Shown here in pieces: positions 37,366 to 45,785 of a DNA stretch of 64,000 bases (positions are counted from its first letter, which is position 1; the number at the start of each line of letters is the position of its first letter). The position numbers were made by a program, and so were the translations under genes. The notes below the pieces were generated by a model, which was not told where the DNA came from, searched no databases, and worked only from the letters and a program-made list of their open reading frames with translations. The stretch is taken from NCBI RefSeq assembly GCF_001678845.1, contig NZ_MAIQ01000001.1:271146-335145 (forward strand), read 5' to 3'. This DNA comes from Christensenella intestinihominis. Its GTDB lineage: Bacteria; Bacillota; Clostridia; Christensenellales; Christensenellaceae.

Positions 37366-38388
37366 CTACAATATCAACCGTTGTACATCCTGGAATATCA
37401 GGAAAATGGCAAGCCCGAAAATAAGCACCATGCCAATCAGGTTGAGCGTCCCCTCCACCTTGGGCGACGCCGGTTTCCTGCGGATTCCCTCCACGGCATA
37501 CAGGACAATTTTCCCGCCGTCCAGAGCGGGTATGGGCAGCAGGTTTACAATAGCAAGGTTGATGCTCAGAAGAGCGGTCAGGTTTACCACCTGGTCCCAG
37601 CCGATCATCGCCGCCTGCCCGACCATGCTCGCAACGCCTACAATGCCCGACATGTTTTCCATGCCCTGCCCCATAAAGAACAGGTTCCCCAGCGCCATGA
37701 CCATCTCCCGCGTTACCAGGAATAGCCATTTAAAGCTTAAGGCAACCGCTTCAAAGAAATTGAACGTACGCGGCTCGAGCGAAAGGGACATACCGGTCAG
37801 TTTCCTGCCATCCACCTCTTCCTCTTCATAGGGGATGCTGAAGGAATGCTTCTGCCCGTCCCGTTCCACTGTAAGTGAAAGCGCATCCCCCTGTTCCGCG
37901 CCATATGCATCCTGTAAATCATATGTAAAATCGATGCGGACTCCGTTCATCTCCCGGATAATATCGCCTTCCATAATTCCCGCTGCCTGCGCGGTGGAAT
38001 TCTGTTCAAGCCCCGTGACAACGGGCTGGGCGTTCCCCACGGTCATTAAAAGAACCGCCGCCAGAACGACCGCGACAATCACATTCATCAGCGGCCCCGC
38101 AATAATTGTCAGAAAACGGCTTTTCAGGGACGCCGCGCGGAAGTCGCCCGGTACGGGGTCCTTTTCCTCGTCGTCCGCGAATTTATTATATCCGCCGATA
38201 AAAAACGGGCGGATTGAAAATTCAGTTTCACCCCGGTGCCATTTGATAAGCTTCGGACCAAAGCCGATGGCAAACTCCGCAACCTTAATACCGCGTTTTT
38301 TTGCTACGATATAGTGTCCGAATTCATGCGCCACAACCAGTGCCGTGAGCACCAGCAGCGTTACGACAATGCTCAGTACAATCTGCAA
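37366..38388 (-). CDS. rseP: Site-2 protease RseP/RasP
   Basis: Intramembrane zinc metalloprotease that cleaves anti-sigma factors and leftover signal peptides. The 340-residue protein has HEFGH (His21, Glu22, His25) in the first span, one PDZ domain (about 110-190, LEQNSTAQAAGIMEGDII), and the C-terminal LDG motif NLLPIPALDGGK. The start is TTG (38386-38388) with GGAGGG 6 bases upstream; the nearby ATG is out of frame. The order dxr-rseP-ispG is conserved. Confidence 0.95.
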   Translation of the reverse strand: MQIVLSIVVTLLVLTALVVAHEFGHYIVAKKRGIKVAEFAIGFGPKLIKWHRGETEFSIRPFFIGGYNKFADDEEKDPVPGDFRAASLKSRFLTIIAGPLMNVIVAVVLAAVLLMTVGNAQPVVTGLEQNSTAQAAGIMEGDIIREMNGVRIDFTYDLQDAYGAEQGDALSLTVERDGQKHSFSIPYEEEEVDGRKLTGMSLSLEPRTFNFFEAVALSFKWLFLVTREMVMALGNLFFMGQGMENMSGIVGVASMVGQAAMIGWDQVVNLTALLSINLAIVNLLPIPALDGGKIVLYAVEGIRRKPASPKVEGTLNLIGMVLIFGLAIFLIFQDVQRLIL

Positions 38389-38406
38389 TCATTTCCCTCC
38401 AAGCGT

Positions 38407-39552
38407 CTACAACAGGGCATCCACATAGGCCCTGACATCTTTATCCAATTCCAGTATCCCGGAAATTGTCTCCGGGATAACTCCGTGAAACCTCTTCATG
38501 CTGTCCCCGATCAATTCGTATATCCTGCGGAACTCAATCTTTCCTGTCAGGTATCCGGCGACCGCTTCTTCATTCGCCGAATTATAAACGGCGGTAGTGT
38601 CCGTCCTGATGGCTTCAAAGGCGAGTGCAAGACAGGGAAAGCGTTCCATATCCGGTTCCAGGAATTCCAGCTTGCCAATTTCATAAAAATTAAGCGGCTT
38701 TACGCATGGGTTTTCCAGCATTTCCGGAAAAAGCAACGATTTCTGGATCGGCATACGCATATCCACCGGGCCCATTTGAGCCGTCACCGAGCCGTCTTTC
38801 CATTCTACCATCGAATGTATGATGCTTTGCGGATGGACCAGCACCTTAATCCGTTCCGCGGGCATTCCATACATAAAATGCGCCTCCATTACCTCCAACC
38901 CCTTATTTGCGAGCGAGGCCGAGTCGATCGTAATTTTCTGCCCCATGGACCACCGCGGATGTTTCAGCGCCTTTTCCAGCGGTGCATGGTCTATTTCATT
39001 TTTGTTCCAGTGCAGGAACGGACCCCCGGAAGCGGTGATCCACAGGCGCTGTACCTCCGATACGTCAAACCGGTTGTTAAGGCATTGGAACAGGGCTGAA
39101 TGCTCGCTGTCTACGGGCAGGACCAGCGTTCCCGTGTCACGGATCATTTTTTGTACGAGCCTTCCGCCGCATACAAGGGATTCCTTATTTGCCAGGGCAA
39201 CGGTTATTCCATGTTTCAGGCATTCTTCAAACGCCGGGAGTCCGGCAATCCCCAAGACAGACAGGACAACCATATCCGGCTCCCCGATCGTACAGGCCTC
39301 CGTCAAAGCGTCCGGGCTCGAAAGAATCACCGGTTCGTAATCAAGGAGCGCTTTCAGCAGCCCAATATCCGCATCCGCCCCGGTAACGGCAACATATTCC
39401 GGTTCCAGCTTATTTGCTGTTTTAGCCAGCGTTTTTATGTCTTTATGGGCAGAAACGCACCCCACGTGAATCCGATCCGGGTATGCGCATGCAACATCCG
39501 CCGCCTGCTGTCCCACAGAGCCGGTCGCCCCTAATATCGTTATGTTTCTCAA
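38407..39552 (-). CDS. dxr: 1-deoxy-D-xylulose 5-phosphate reductoisomerase
   Basis: Converts DXP to MEP with NADPH, the second step of the non-mevalonate pathway. The 381-residue protein starts RNITILGATGSVG (NADP fold) and has the NKESLVCGG and SEHSALFQCL active-site segments and ASGGPF. I placed the start at the TTG 39550-39552, with GAGGAG 7 bases upstream; another TTG lies 15 bp earlier, without such a site. It follows cdsA closely. Confidence 0.95.
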   Translation of the reverse strand: MRNITILGATGSVGQQAADVACAYPDRIHVGCVSAHKDIKTLAKTANKLEPEYVAVTGADADIGLLKALLDYEPVILSSPDALTEACTIGEPDMVVLSVLGIAGLPAFEECLKHGITVALANKESLVCGGRLVQKMIRDTGTLVLPVDSEHSALFQCLNNRFDVSEVQRLWITASGGPFLHWNKNEIDHAPLEKALKHPRWSMGQKITIDSASLANKGLEVMEAHFMYGMPAERIKVLVHPQSIIHSMVEWKDGSVTAQMGPVDMRMPIQKSLLFPEMLENPCVKPLNFYEIGKLEFLEPDMERFPCLALAFEAIRTDTTAVYNSANEEAVAGYLTGKIEFRRIYELIGDSMKRFHGVIPETISGILELDKDVRAYVDALL

Positions 39553-39568
39553 GCACTTTCTCCTCAAT

Positions 39569-40411
39569 CTATGATACCAACCCGGCGATTGTTAAAATAA
39601 ACACGGCCGGGATACAAAACAAAATACTGTCCATCCGGTCCACTATACCACCGTGACCCGGTAAAATCTTTCCAAAATCCTTAATATTCAGTGAACGCTT
39701 TATGAACGATGCGGACAGGTCGCCAAGCTGTGAAATTGCCCCGAGCGCCGCGCCTGCCGCCATGAAGCCGACAAGGTTTTTTCCGCCCCAAAACAACAAT
39801 GTAATCAAAAGCGCCCCGATAAGGCCGCCTGCCACACCCCCAACGCTTCCCGCCACGGTTTTTTTGGGGCTGATCTGCGGGCATAGCTTTCGTTTCCCGA
39901 ATGCCATGCCGACAAAATAGGCAAATGTATCCGAAAACATTGCAGGCACAAGCACCATGAGGAACACCACAAGCATGCGGTAGTAGTCCCCGATATTTCC
40001 TAAAATCAGCATGTAAAACAGCGCGAAGAACAGCTGCGGATAAACAAAGGTGAAGATCGTATTCGACGCGCTGTCCGCAGAATGCCGCCCGGAAAACATC
40101 GAGACAATGAAGACAAGCATAATCAGCACAACAAAGGTGCAAAGCAGCATTAAGGGCATCCATGACGCATAATCCATTCCCTTTTGCAGCAAAATAAAAA
40201 AGCCGACAAAATAAGCTGCCAGTACTACGGCAAATGCGTAGGAAAGAAAGGTTACGACCGGTTTTCCGTTTTGATCCAGTGCGCGCACAATTTCAAACTG
40301 CGTAGCAAGGGCAAGGACAGCCGCAAGCACGATCATCACCCAGCTTTGGAAAATCGCGGCGAGCGCTACGATGATTACAATCGGGATTGCCACCAGAATT
40401 CTCTTTAACAT
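39569..40411 (-). CDS. cdsA: Phosphatidate cytidylyltransferase
   Basis: Makes CDP-diacylglycerol from phosphatidate and CTP, the branch point of phospholipid synthesis. The 280-residue multi-span protein ends with the family signature KRSLNIKDFGKILPGHGG followed by DRMDS. The ATG at 40409-40411 has GAGGAG 7 bases upstream. It lies 11 bp after uppS, as in many Firmicutes. Confidence 0.96.
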   Translation of the reverse strand: MLKRILVAIPIVIIVALAAIFQSWVMIVLAAVLALATQFEIVRALDQNGKPVVTFLSYAFAVVLAAYFVGFFILLQKGMDYASWMPLMLLCTFVVLIMLVFIVSMFSGRHSADSASNTIFTFVYPQLFFALFYMLILGNIGDYYRMLVVFLMVLVPAMFSDTFAYFVGMAFGKRKLCPQISPKKTVAGSVGGVAGGLIGALLITLLFWGGKNLVGFMAAGAALGAISQLGDLSASFIKRSLNIKDFGKILPGHGGIVDRMDSILFCIPAVFILTIAGLVS

Positions 40412-40422
40412 ACGATCACTCC

Positions 40423-41172
40423 TCAAAGGCCGCCATAGCGGCGCTGCCTGTTTTGATATTCAAGCAAGGCTATTTCATATTCCCGTTCGTCAAAATCCGG
40501 CCAAAATACAGGGGTGAAATAAAATTCCGCATAGGCCAGCTGGTAGAGCAGATAGTTGGAGAGCCGCTGCTCCCCGCTTGTGCGGATCATAAAATCAGGG
40601 TCGGGCTGTCCGGCCGTTTCCAAATGATCCGAAATGGTTTGTTCCGTAATATTTTCAACCGCAAGACTGCCGTTTTTCACTTCGGAAGCAATGCATCTTA
40701 CGGCGGTTTCGATCTCCGTGCGCGACCCATAATTGAGCGCAACATTCAGCACCAGTCCCGTATTGTCCTTCGTTTTTTGTTTCGCATTTTCGAGGACTTC
40801 TATCACTGCCTGGGGAAGCCTGGAAGTATCGCCGATCGTACGGAATACCACGCCTCGCTCGTGCATTTCATCGAGCTCCTTCTGCAAAAATTCGATCAAG
40901 AGCCCCATCAAGGCCCCCACTTCCTCCTTGGGGCGCTTCCAATTTTCGGTGGAAAACGCATAGAGCGTCAGATATTTTATCCCGATATCGCTGCTCATGC
41001 GAATGATCGTTTTCACCTTGTACATTCCCGCACGGTGCCCGGCCACCCTTGGCAGCATACGTCTTTTTGCCCACCTGCCATTCCCGTCCATAATGACGGC
41101 GACATGTACCGGCAGTTTGCTGAGGTCAAGCTCCGTAAGCTGGGCAGACCGCTTTTTTGAAAAAAGTCCCAA
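40423..41172 (-). CDS. uppS: Undecaprenyl diphosphate synthase (cis-prenyltransferase)
   Basis: Makes the C55 lipid carrier for cell-wall synthesis. The 249-residue protein has IMDGNGRWAKRR with catalytic Asp29, the YAFSTENWKRP segment and the C-terminal IRTSGEQRLSNYLLYQLAYAE in two parts. The start codon is TTG (41170-41172), with AAGGAG 6 bases upstream. The operon places isoprenoid supply (dxr, ispG) and use (uppS) together. Confidence 0.96.
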   Translation of the reverse strand: MGLFSKKRSAQLTELDLSKLPVHVAVIMDGNGRWAKRRMLPRVAGHRAGMYKVKTIIRMSSDIGIKYLTLYAFSTENWKRPKEEVGALMGLLIEFLQKELDEMHERGVVFRTIGDTSRLPQAVIEVLENAKQKTKDNTGLVLNVALNYGSRTEIETAVRCIASEVKNGSLAVENITEQTISDHLETAGQPDPDFMIRTSGEQRLSNYLLYQLAYAEFYFTPVFWPDFDEREYEIALLEYQNRQRRYGGL

Positions 41173-41205
41173 ATTGTTCTCCTTTAAAAAGCGCGTCCCA
41201 AGGCA

Positions 41206-41415
41206 TCAGCCCTGAGACGTCTTAATGTTTGTAATAAATTCGCCTGTCAAAAGCTCGTATGTTCCATCCTGTTCCCGCACTCTCAGGACACGCACCGAAT
41301 CCGCATCCCGGTAGGGTTTATAGGATACATAGCGCACCACGGTATATTTTTTCCCTTCCCGTGCCAGAATTTCTTCCGCATCCCGGAGGTTCAGGCCCAA
41401 AAGATCATATCTCAA
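41206..41415 (-). CDS. Small hypothetical protein between frr and uppS
   Basis: A 69-residue soluble protein not assigned to a named family. It starts with TTG (41413-41415), overlaps the frr stop by 11 bp, and has AAAGGA 5-6 bases upstream inside frr. The start LGLNLRDAEEILAREGKKYTV resembles the first strand and helix of a PASTA domain (a Gly, then Ala-x-x-x-Leu, then a Val-rich strand). No signal peptide or membrane span. Tight packing in a conserved operon supports that it is real; function is not inferred. Confidence 0.68.
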   Translation of the reverse strand: MRYDLLGLNLRDAEEILAREGKKYTVVRYVSYKPYRDADSVRVLRVREQDGTYELLTGEFITNIKTSQG

Positions 41416-41968
41416 GAATTTCCTTTTCCTTTGCCGCCAGAATTTCTTCCGCTTCTTTTGTCTTCTTATCGGTCAGCGTCTGGATTTCCTTTTCCAGGAT
41501 TTCATAATCGTCTTCCGTTACTGCGCTCGCTTTTTTGTCTTTTTTGAATACCTCGTTGGCATCGCGGCGGATCGAGCGGATCGCAACTTTTGCTTCTTCC
41601 GTTTTCTTCTTCGCCAGCTTAACAAGCTCCTGTCTTTTTTCACCGGTAATTTCCGGAAAAGCAAGGCGGATCATTTTGCCGTCGTTGGCGGGATTAATTC
41701 CCAGGTCGGACGACTGGATCGCTTTCTCTACCTCGTGCAGCATACTGGCGTCCCAAAGGGAAATTGTGAGAAGGCGCGGCTCCGGCGCGGCAATATTGCC
41801 CACCTGGTTGATCGGCGTGGGGGTTCCGTAGTAATCCACCATTATCCCATCCAAAAGTTGCGCGTTTGCCCTGCCTGCGCGTATGCTGACAAGTTCTTTC
41901 CTCAAAACGCTCAGCGTTTTATCCATTTTTGATTCGGCTTTTTCAAGTGCCTCATGTTTAATTTGCAT
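41405..41968 (-). CDS. frr: Ribosome recycling factor
   Basis: Splits post-termination ribosomes together with EF-G. The 187-residue protein has the typical SIRAGRANAQLLDGI and the C-terminal three-helix bundle with IRSIRRDANEVFKKDKK. Length is normal. It lies 120 bp downstream of pyrH in the usual pyrH-frr order. Confidence 0.98.
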   Translation of the reverse strand: MQIKHEALEKAESKMDKTLSVLRKELVSIRAGRANAQLLDGIMVDYYGTPTPINQVGNIAAPEPRLLTISLWDASMLHEVEKAIQSSDLGINPANDGKMIRLAFPEITGEKRQELVKLAKKKTEEAKVAIRSIRRDANEVFKKDKKASAVTEDDYEILEKEIQTLTDKKTKEAEEILAAKEKEILEI

Positions 41969-42088
41969 TTGTCACCCATTCCTTTCATCATTCTCAGATT
42001 TTGTAAAAAGGTGCTTTTAATTTCATATCTATTGTATCGTAACCCGGTCTAAAACTCAATCCCAACTTGCAGGATTTTGCAGATTCGG

Positions 42089-42796
42089 CTATTTAATCAT
42101 CGTACCGATTTCTTCCCCGTTTACGACCCTGCGGATGCTGTCTTTTTCGTTTACCCCGAAAACGTTGATCGGAATATGATTATCCATACACAGGGTAATC
42201 GCCGTATTATCCATTACGCTGAGGCCTTTATTGATGACATCCATATAGCTGATCGTGTCAAAGCGCAGGGCATCCGGATTTTCCTTCGGATCACTGTCAT
42301 ATACCGCGTCCACATTTTTCGCCAGCATGATAAGGTCGACTTCCATTTCCGCCGCGCGAAGCGCCGCCGCCGTATCAGTTGAGAAATAAGGATTCCCTGT
42401 GCCGCAGGCAAAAATCACAACGCGCCCCTTTTCAAGATGCTTCATTGCCTTCCGACGAATATACGGCTCCGCAATCTGCCGCATTTCAATCGCTGTCTGG
42501 ACCCTCGTCTGGAGGCCTTTTTCTTCAAGCGAATCCTGCAACGCCAGCGCATTGATGACGGTTGCGAGCATTCCCATATAATCAGCGGTCGTACGGTCCA
42601 TATGCTTTCCAACGCGCGCCCCGCGCCAGATGTTCCCGCCGCCTACAATGATGCCGACTTCCACTCCCTGTTCCGCCACTTCAATGATCTGTTCCGTCAC
42701 ATTGTCGATAATATCAAAATCAAGCGGTCGGTTTTCAGCAGAACAAAGCGCTTCTCCGCTGATTTTCATAATTACTCTCTTGTATTTTGGTTCCAT
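42089..42796 (-). CDS. pyrH: Uridylate kinase (UMP kinase)
   Basis: Phosphorylates UMP to UDP; amino-acid kinase fold. The 235-residue protein shows [17 protein letters not shown] and the [10 protein letters not shown] segment. The ATG at 42794-42796 has GGGAGGG 5 bases upstream. It is the first gene of the operon running to polC and is preceded by its own promoter, a roughly 290-nt leader and a terminator hairpin, instead of by tsf as in most relatives. Confidence 0.97.
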   Translation of the reverse strand: MEPKYKRVIMKISGEALCSAENRPLDFDIIDNVTEQIIEVAEQGVEVGIIVGGGNIWRGARVGKHMDRTTADYMGMLATVINALALQDSLEEKGLQTRVQTAIEMRQIAEPYIRRKAMKHLEKGRVVIFACGTGNPYFSTDTAAALRAAEMEVDLIMLAKNVDAVYDSDPKENPDALRFDTISYMDVINKGLSVMDNTAITLCMDNHIPINVFGVNEKDSIRRVVNGEEIGTMIK

Positions 42797-43085
42797 GATA
42801 GCCCTCCCGGTCATTCTGCTTAAAAAAAGAGAACACGAATGTGTTCCCTTTGATTGCCGTCAATCAGATTTTCGTTTCCCGTTTTTCCTGTCATCCTGTA
42901 AACAGTTCCTTTGCACAAATAAATTCAGCGCAATACCATCTTATAGTTTTATGTTGCGCGCAATACTGAATCCCATTTTCCCGGTAAGCCTCTTCAAAAC
43001 AAGGTGCTGGCGGTTATTACCGGCAAACTGCCTTTTAAGCTGGTCCGCTTATCCGCAGCTGCAAAAGGCTGCGCGTTCTTTGCTG
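42797..43085 (-). ncRNA. Structured leader of pyrH, class unknown
   Basis: About 290 nt from the predicted start site to pyrH. From 5' to 3' (minus strand) it can form CGCAGC/GCTGCG, TAAGC/GCTTA, CGGT/ACCG, a longer hairpin with GCGCAA/TTGCGC extended by ATTCA/TGAAT, then TGATTG/CAATCA, then the terminator at 42822-42848. I see no T-box element, PyrR-binding loop or other motif I know. It could be an attenuator for pyrH or a stand-alone small RNA. Confidence 0.5.
42822..42848 (-). terminator. Terminator in the pyrH leader
   Basis: Minus strand GAACAC-ATTC-GTGTTC (42831-42846) followed by TCTTTTTTT. It lies 25 bases ahead of the pyrH start codon and downstream of the pyrH promoter, so it would cut the message before pyrH unless something prevents it. 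Confidence 0.82.
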
Positions 43086-43090
43086 TAAAG

Positions 43091-43119
43091 ATTATACCAA
43101 ACATTACTTTTCGCATCAA
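43091..43119 (-). promoter_or_regulatory. Promoter for the pyrH operon
   Basis: Minus strand TTGATG (43114-43119), 17-bp spacer, TATAAT (43091-43096). Start predicted near 43085. Confidence 0.82.
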
Positions 43120-43306
43120 CTAAAATATAGGCTGCCGGAAGTTTAATTTACAGGCAGGCTCTTCCTTTGAAACCTGCGGTATAACAGTTATCTCTTTTTT
43201 TAAGGCTGCCCTCAGAATTTTGGCATGCTCCGGCAAAATGACTTTAGGTCCCGGTTATGGTAAAATATGTTTGGCTTGATAAATCGTTTTTAGCGGGGAG
43301 ACTGGA
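43120..43306. other. Intergenic region between pyrH promoter and the accessory block
   Basis: About 190 bp between divergent units. It contains a loose inverted repeat around CAGGCAGG...CCTGCGG (43191-43219) and a possible weak plus-strand -10 (TAAAAT at 43261-43266) for the next gene. Nothing else is recognised. Confidence 0.4.
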
Positions 43307-43780
43307 ATGGATTGCTTATTGGTAATTGACATGCAGGAAGATTATGTAGGGGCGGGACGCAACAAAAAGAGATATCCGTATAATGCAGCGGAATTGATTG
43401 AGAATGTAAATAAAAGGATTTGCGAATATTCCCCCGAAGCAATTGTGTATGTAACCAACCGTTTTTTTTGGGAAAATACCAACACATCGAAAAAGCTGGC
43501 AGAAACCCTTTCTGTCCATTCCGGAAATATTTACGAAAAGAGAAAGGCAAGTTGCTTTTCAAACAAGGCCTTATTGGCATATTTGGAGTCGGTAAAGGCG
43601 GAAAGGCTTGAATTGGTGGGTGTAGATGGAAACCATTGCATTGCGGGCAGCGCTTTGGATGGTGTTAAAAAAGGCTTTACCATTCTCTGCAATGAATCCT
43701 GTGTAGGGACCGCCGATACAGGCAGGTATAAAAGAATAAAGGAAAAATTGAAAAAGAAGAATGTGCAGTTTATTGAATAA
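43307..43780 (+). CDS. Isochorismatase-like cysteine hydrolase
   Basis: A 157-residue hydrolase of the isochorismatase/nicotinamidase fold. The triad appears as Asp8 (LLVIDMQEDY), Lys78 (YEKRKASCF) and Cys111 (VDGNHCIAG). The normal cis-peptide segment before the Cys is changed to VDGNH. Substrates of such small stand-alone members are varied (nicotinamide, ureas, isochorismate) and cannot be told here. GGGGAG is 9 bases ahead of the ATG. First gene on the plus strand of the accessory block. Confidence 0.82.
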   Translation: MDCLLVIDMQEDYVGAGRNKKRYPYNAAELIENVNKRICEYSPEAIVYVTNRFFWENTNTSKKLAETLSVHSGNIYEKRKASCFSNKALLAYLESVKAERLELVGVDGNHCIAGSALDGVKKGFTILCNESCVGTADTGRYKRIKEKLKKKNVQFIE

Positions 43781-43826
43781 ACTTTAAAGCAATTCCTCTT
43801 GCCGTTCCCACACGTCCGGGATTTAG

Positions 43827-44528
43827 ATGAACGGTTTTGTATTGACAATTGGCTCCAATTCAATTAACGTATTTTACATGGCTGGAAACCGGAAAAGAAA
43901 AAAATACAAATTAAATCCCCGCGGCAAAATTATCATTATCGTAACCGCGGCTATTCTTGCATTACTGATCGCCGTATGCATTTTTCCAAAAAATGAAACC
44001 GACAGGAACCCGGCTTTTTTAGCAGAGGTCGACGCCCCCGCATGGATCGACGCCGAATATATCGATATGGGCGTCAACGCGCGAAAAGGAACCCTGCTGG
44101 AGGCAGTCAATGGAATCGTTGTCCATTATGTTGCCAATCCGGGCACGTCGGCCGCGCAAAACCGCAGCTATTTTAACAATCCTGGTACAAAGGTCAATTC
44201 CCACTTCATTGTCGGGCTGGAAGGCGAAATTATACAATGCATCCCCCTTGCCGAACAATCGGTTGCCAGCAATGAACGGAACCGCGATACTATATCCATA
44301 GAAGTGTGCCATCCGGATGAAAGCGGCGCGTTCACAGACGCCACTTATGCCTCCCTGGTGAAACTGACCGCATGGCTGAGCCATATATGCGACTTTAAAA
44401 AAGACGATATTATACGGCACTATGACGTGACCGGAAAATTATGCCCAAAATATTTTGTAGAGCACGAAGATGCGTGGGAACAGTTCAAAACAGATGTGAT
44501 GGATGGCAAGGCAAATTGGCAGGATTAA
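43827..44528 (+). CDS. Membrane-anchored N-acetylmuramoyl-L-alanine amidase
   Basis: Amidase_2/PGRP-type zinc amidase that cuts between MurNAc and L-Ala of peptidoglycan. The 233-residue protein has a basic N-terminus, one span (about 33-52), then the catalytic domain outside the cell. Likely zinc ligands are His100 (IVVHYVAN), His198 (IIRHYDV) and Cys206, with Lys204 in GKLCP as in T7 lysozyme. An ATG 51 bp further in (43878) gives a more typical N-terminus (MAGNRKRKKYK) but has no ribosome binding site; the upstream start has GGGA. It follows the hydrolase gene by 46 bp. Confidence 0.87.
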   Translation: MNGFVLTIGSNSINVFYMAGNRKRKKYKLNPRGKIIIIVTAAILALLIAVCIFPKNETDRNPAFLAEVDAPAWIDAEYIDMGVNARKGTLLEAVNGIVVHYVANPGTSAAQNRSYFNNPGTKVNSHFIVGLEGEIIQCIPLAEQSVASNERNRDTISIEVCHPDESGAFTDATYASLVKLTAWLSHICDFKKDDIIRHYDVTGKLCPKYFVEHEDAWEQFKTDVMDGKANWQD

Positions 44529-44680
44529 AATAGAGCCGATGAAACAGAATGAAATATCCCCCTATCCGTTCAAAGGAAGCGGAGATATTTTGATATTACG
44601 AAACAATATGCTGTTCTATTTATACCTTGCTTAATCTGTTAAACCGCAAACATACATGAATGAATCACACCGGAAACCCG
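44529..44680. other. Intergenic region after the amidase gene
   Basis: Contains a 10-bp imperfect inverted repeat (44552-44561 with 44581-44590) followed by a few Ts, a weak candidate terminator for the plus-strand pair. Nothing else is recognised. Confidence 0.4.
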
Positions 44681-44682
44681 AA

Positions 44683-44723
44683 TAAAAAAACAGGACACCC
44701 ATCATATTGCCTGTGTCCTGTTT
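44683..44723 (-). terminator. Intrinsic terminator after the DUF4870 gene
   Basis: Minus strand arms AAACAGGACAC (44713-44723) and GTGTCCTGTTT (44688-44698), 11 pairs with a 14-base loop, followed by a run of Ts at 44684-44690. Confidence 0.85.
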
Positions 44724-44785
44724 AAAATTCATATTTTGTAAGTTTAAGGCCGCGAAAATCCCGTTTGTTTTAGCGGCGCGTACCA

Positions 44786-45244
44786 CTATTTATTTTGCAT
44801 CTTTTCCGCAATTTTATCTCCAAAGCCTCCGATCAACGGAATGGAATAGTCCTCATACTGATAGGCTTTTACAGCGCCGAGGATCGCCGCAACCATAAGA
44901 AGAACCCCAATAATTCCGCTGATTACGCTGACCGCCAGAGCGCCGCCTGCCGCGCCGAAATAGCTGAATGGATGGGAATACAGCGAAATCACAATCGCCG
45001 CGCTGATAATATTAAAAATGATGTGTACGACTGCCACGACAATATACAGCGCCATTGCCTGCGCCGCATGGCGTTTGACAAATATACTGTCTTTTTCAAT
45101 GACCAGTATTACCAGCATCGGAAATACCCATGCCGCATAATAGACATAGGGTATCCACCCCAATATAATACTGATGATATACACCAGCATTGCAAATACA
45201 TTGGCGTCCATTCCTGTTGAGGATTTGTGATTTTCTGTTTTCAT
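44786..45244 (-). CDS. DUF4870-type (Tic20-like) membrane protein
   Basis: A 152-residue membrane protein with a short polar N-terminus and about four spans, including VFAMLVYIISIILGWIPYV and the conserved KDSIFVKRHAAQAMAL stretch followed by membrane segments. This pattern (hydrophobic, then xFVKxHAxQA, then spans) fits DUF4870. Function unknown. The ATG has AAAGGAG 8 bases upstream. Its own terminator follows. Confidence 0.75.
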   Translation of the reverse strand: MKTENHKSSTGMDANVFAMLVYIISIILGWIPYVYYAAWVFPMLVILVIEKDSIFVKRHAAQAMALYIVVAVVHIIFNIISAAIVISLYSHPFSYFGAAGGALAVSVISGIIGVLLMVAAILGAVKAYQYEDYSIPLIGGFGDKIAEKMQNK

Positions 45245-45622
45245 GTTTCGTCTCCTTTATTATGACAATATTAATTTATATAAAGTACACAAAATTCTCT
45301 GACAGGAAAGGTAATTCCCTGCCCTTTACCCTTTTATTTCGGGCCTGTTACTTCCCGTGCAGGACTCTCCGCCTTTGCAAACAGTCCCTGTTCATTTTTT
45401 CCCACCTACCAGAACCTTTGCCTTTATTGCGGGCATACCCATACTTTTTAAATTTAATGCAAAATTTATCTTCTGTGTGGTTTCTGTCACAAACGACACT
45501 TTCTATGACATAAACGACATCCATTTGATTCAAAGCCTGAAAAAGTAACATGATCGATGTCATTTTCAGGTGGAAATCAAATTACATATTGGGGTATCAC
45601 ATCGGATAAAAACACGGAAAAT
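45245..45622. other. Intergenic region with repeat copy A
   Basis: Holds the upstream region of the DUF4870 gene and the repeat at 45438-45521. No convincing promoter for the minus-strand gene is seen (possible -10 near 45273-45283). Short open frames on both strands overlap the repeat but show no coding signature. Confidence 0.45.
45438..45521 (+). repeat. Degenerate intergenic repeat, copy A
   Basis: 84 bp that align at roughly 70 percent identity (by eye) with 49759-49841 in the same orientation. Shared blocks include CCCAT.CTTTT, TTAATGCAAAATT, TTTTGTG/TTCTGTG, CACTTT and ACGACATC. Each copy is built of two unequal sub-repeats of about 20 bp; in copy A these are TTTCTGTCACAAACGACAC and TTTCTATGACATAAACGAC. 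Copy A lies about 195 bp upstream of the DUF4870 start. Confidence 0.65.
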
Positions 45623-45651
45623 TTGACAAATATACAAAAAAGGGATAATGT
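45623..45651 (+). promoter_or_regulatory. Promoter upstream of the DUF3592-like gene
   Basis: Plus strand TTGACA (45623-45628), 17-bp spacer, TAATGT (45646-45651). Start near 45658, giving a leader of about 148 nt. Confidence 0.72.
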
Positions 45652-45657
45652 TTTATC

Positions 45658-45785
45658 GAAGATATACGTTTGTGGGGGCCCTTATGAAGGAAGCGTCAAA
45701 AAAGACATTGCGGTCCGTTTGGAGTGACAAGCGTATGAGGATTACTGGAAGTAAGATACCATCTTGTGATGGTATCTTTTGTTTT
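45658..45785 (+). ncRNA. Leader/attenuator or small RNA, class unknown
   Basis: A unit of about 128 nt running from the promoter to the terminator at 45755-45785. It contains a short open frame starting at ATG 45684 that continues across the terminator and overlaps the next gene out of frame. No known riboswitch motif was recognised. Confidence 0.45.
45755..45785 (+). terminator. Terminator just before the DUF3592-like gene
   Basis: Perfect nine-pair hairpin GATACCATC-TTGT-GATGGTATC followed by TTTTGTTTT on the plus strand. The minus strand has no T-run, so it can only act on plus-strand transcripts, which start at 45658. It ends 20 bases before the start codon of the next gene. Confidence 0.85.

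Noticed and set aside
42797-43085. pyrH leader as 6S RNA, RNase P RNA or T-box
   Set aside because: The terminal arms do not pair as in 6S RNA, the conserved RNase P segments are missing, and there is no TGGTACCGCG element.
45348-45563. Minus-strand 71-codon frame over repeat copy A
   Set aside because: Similar translation appears over copy B but with a stop inside, and base changes are not at third codon positions; treated as repeat DNA.
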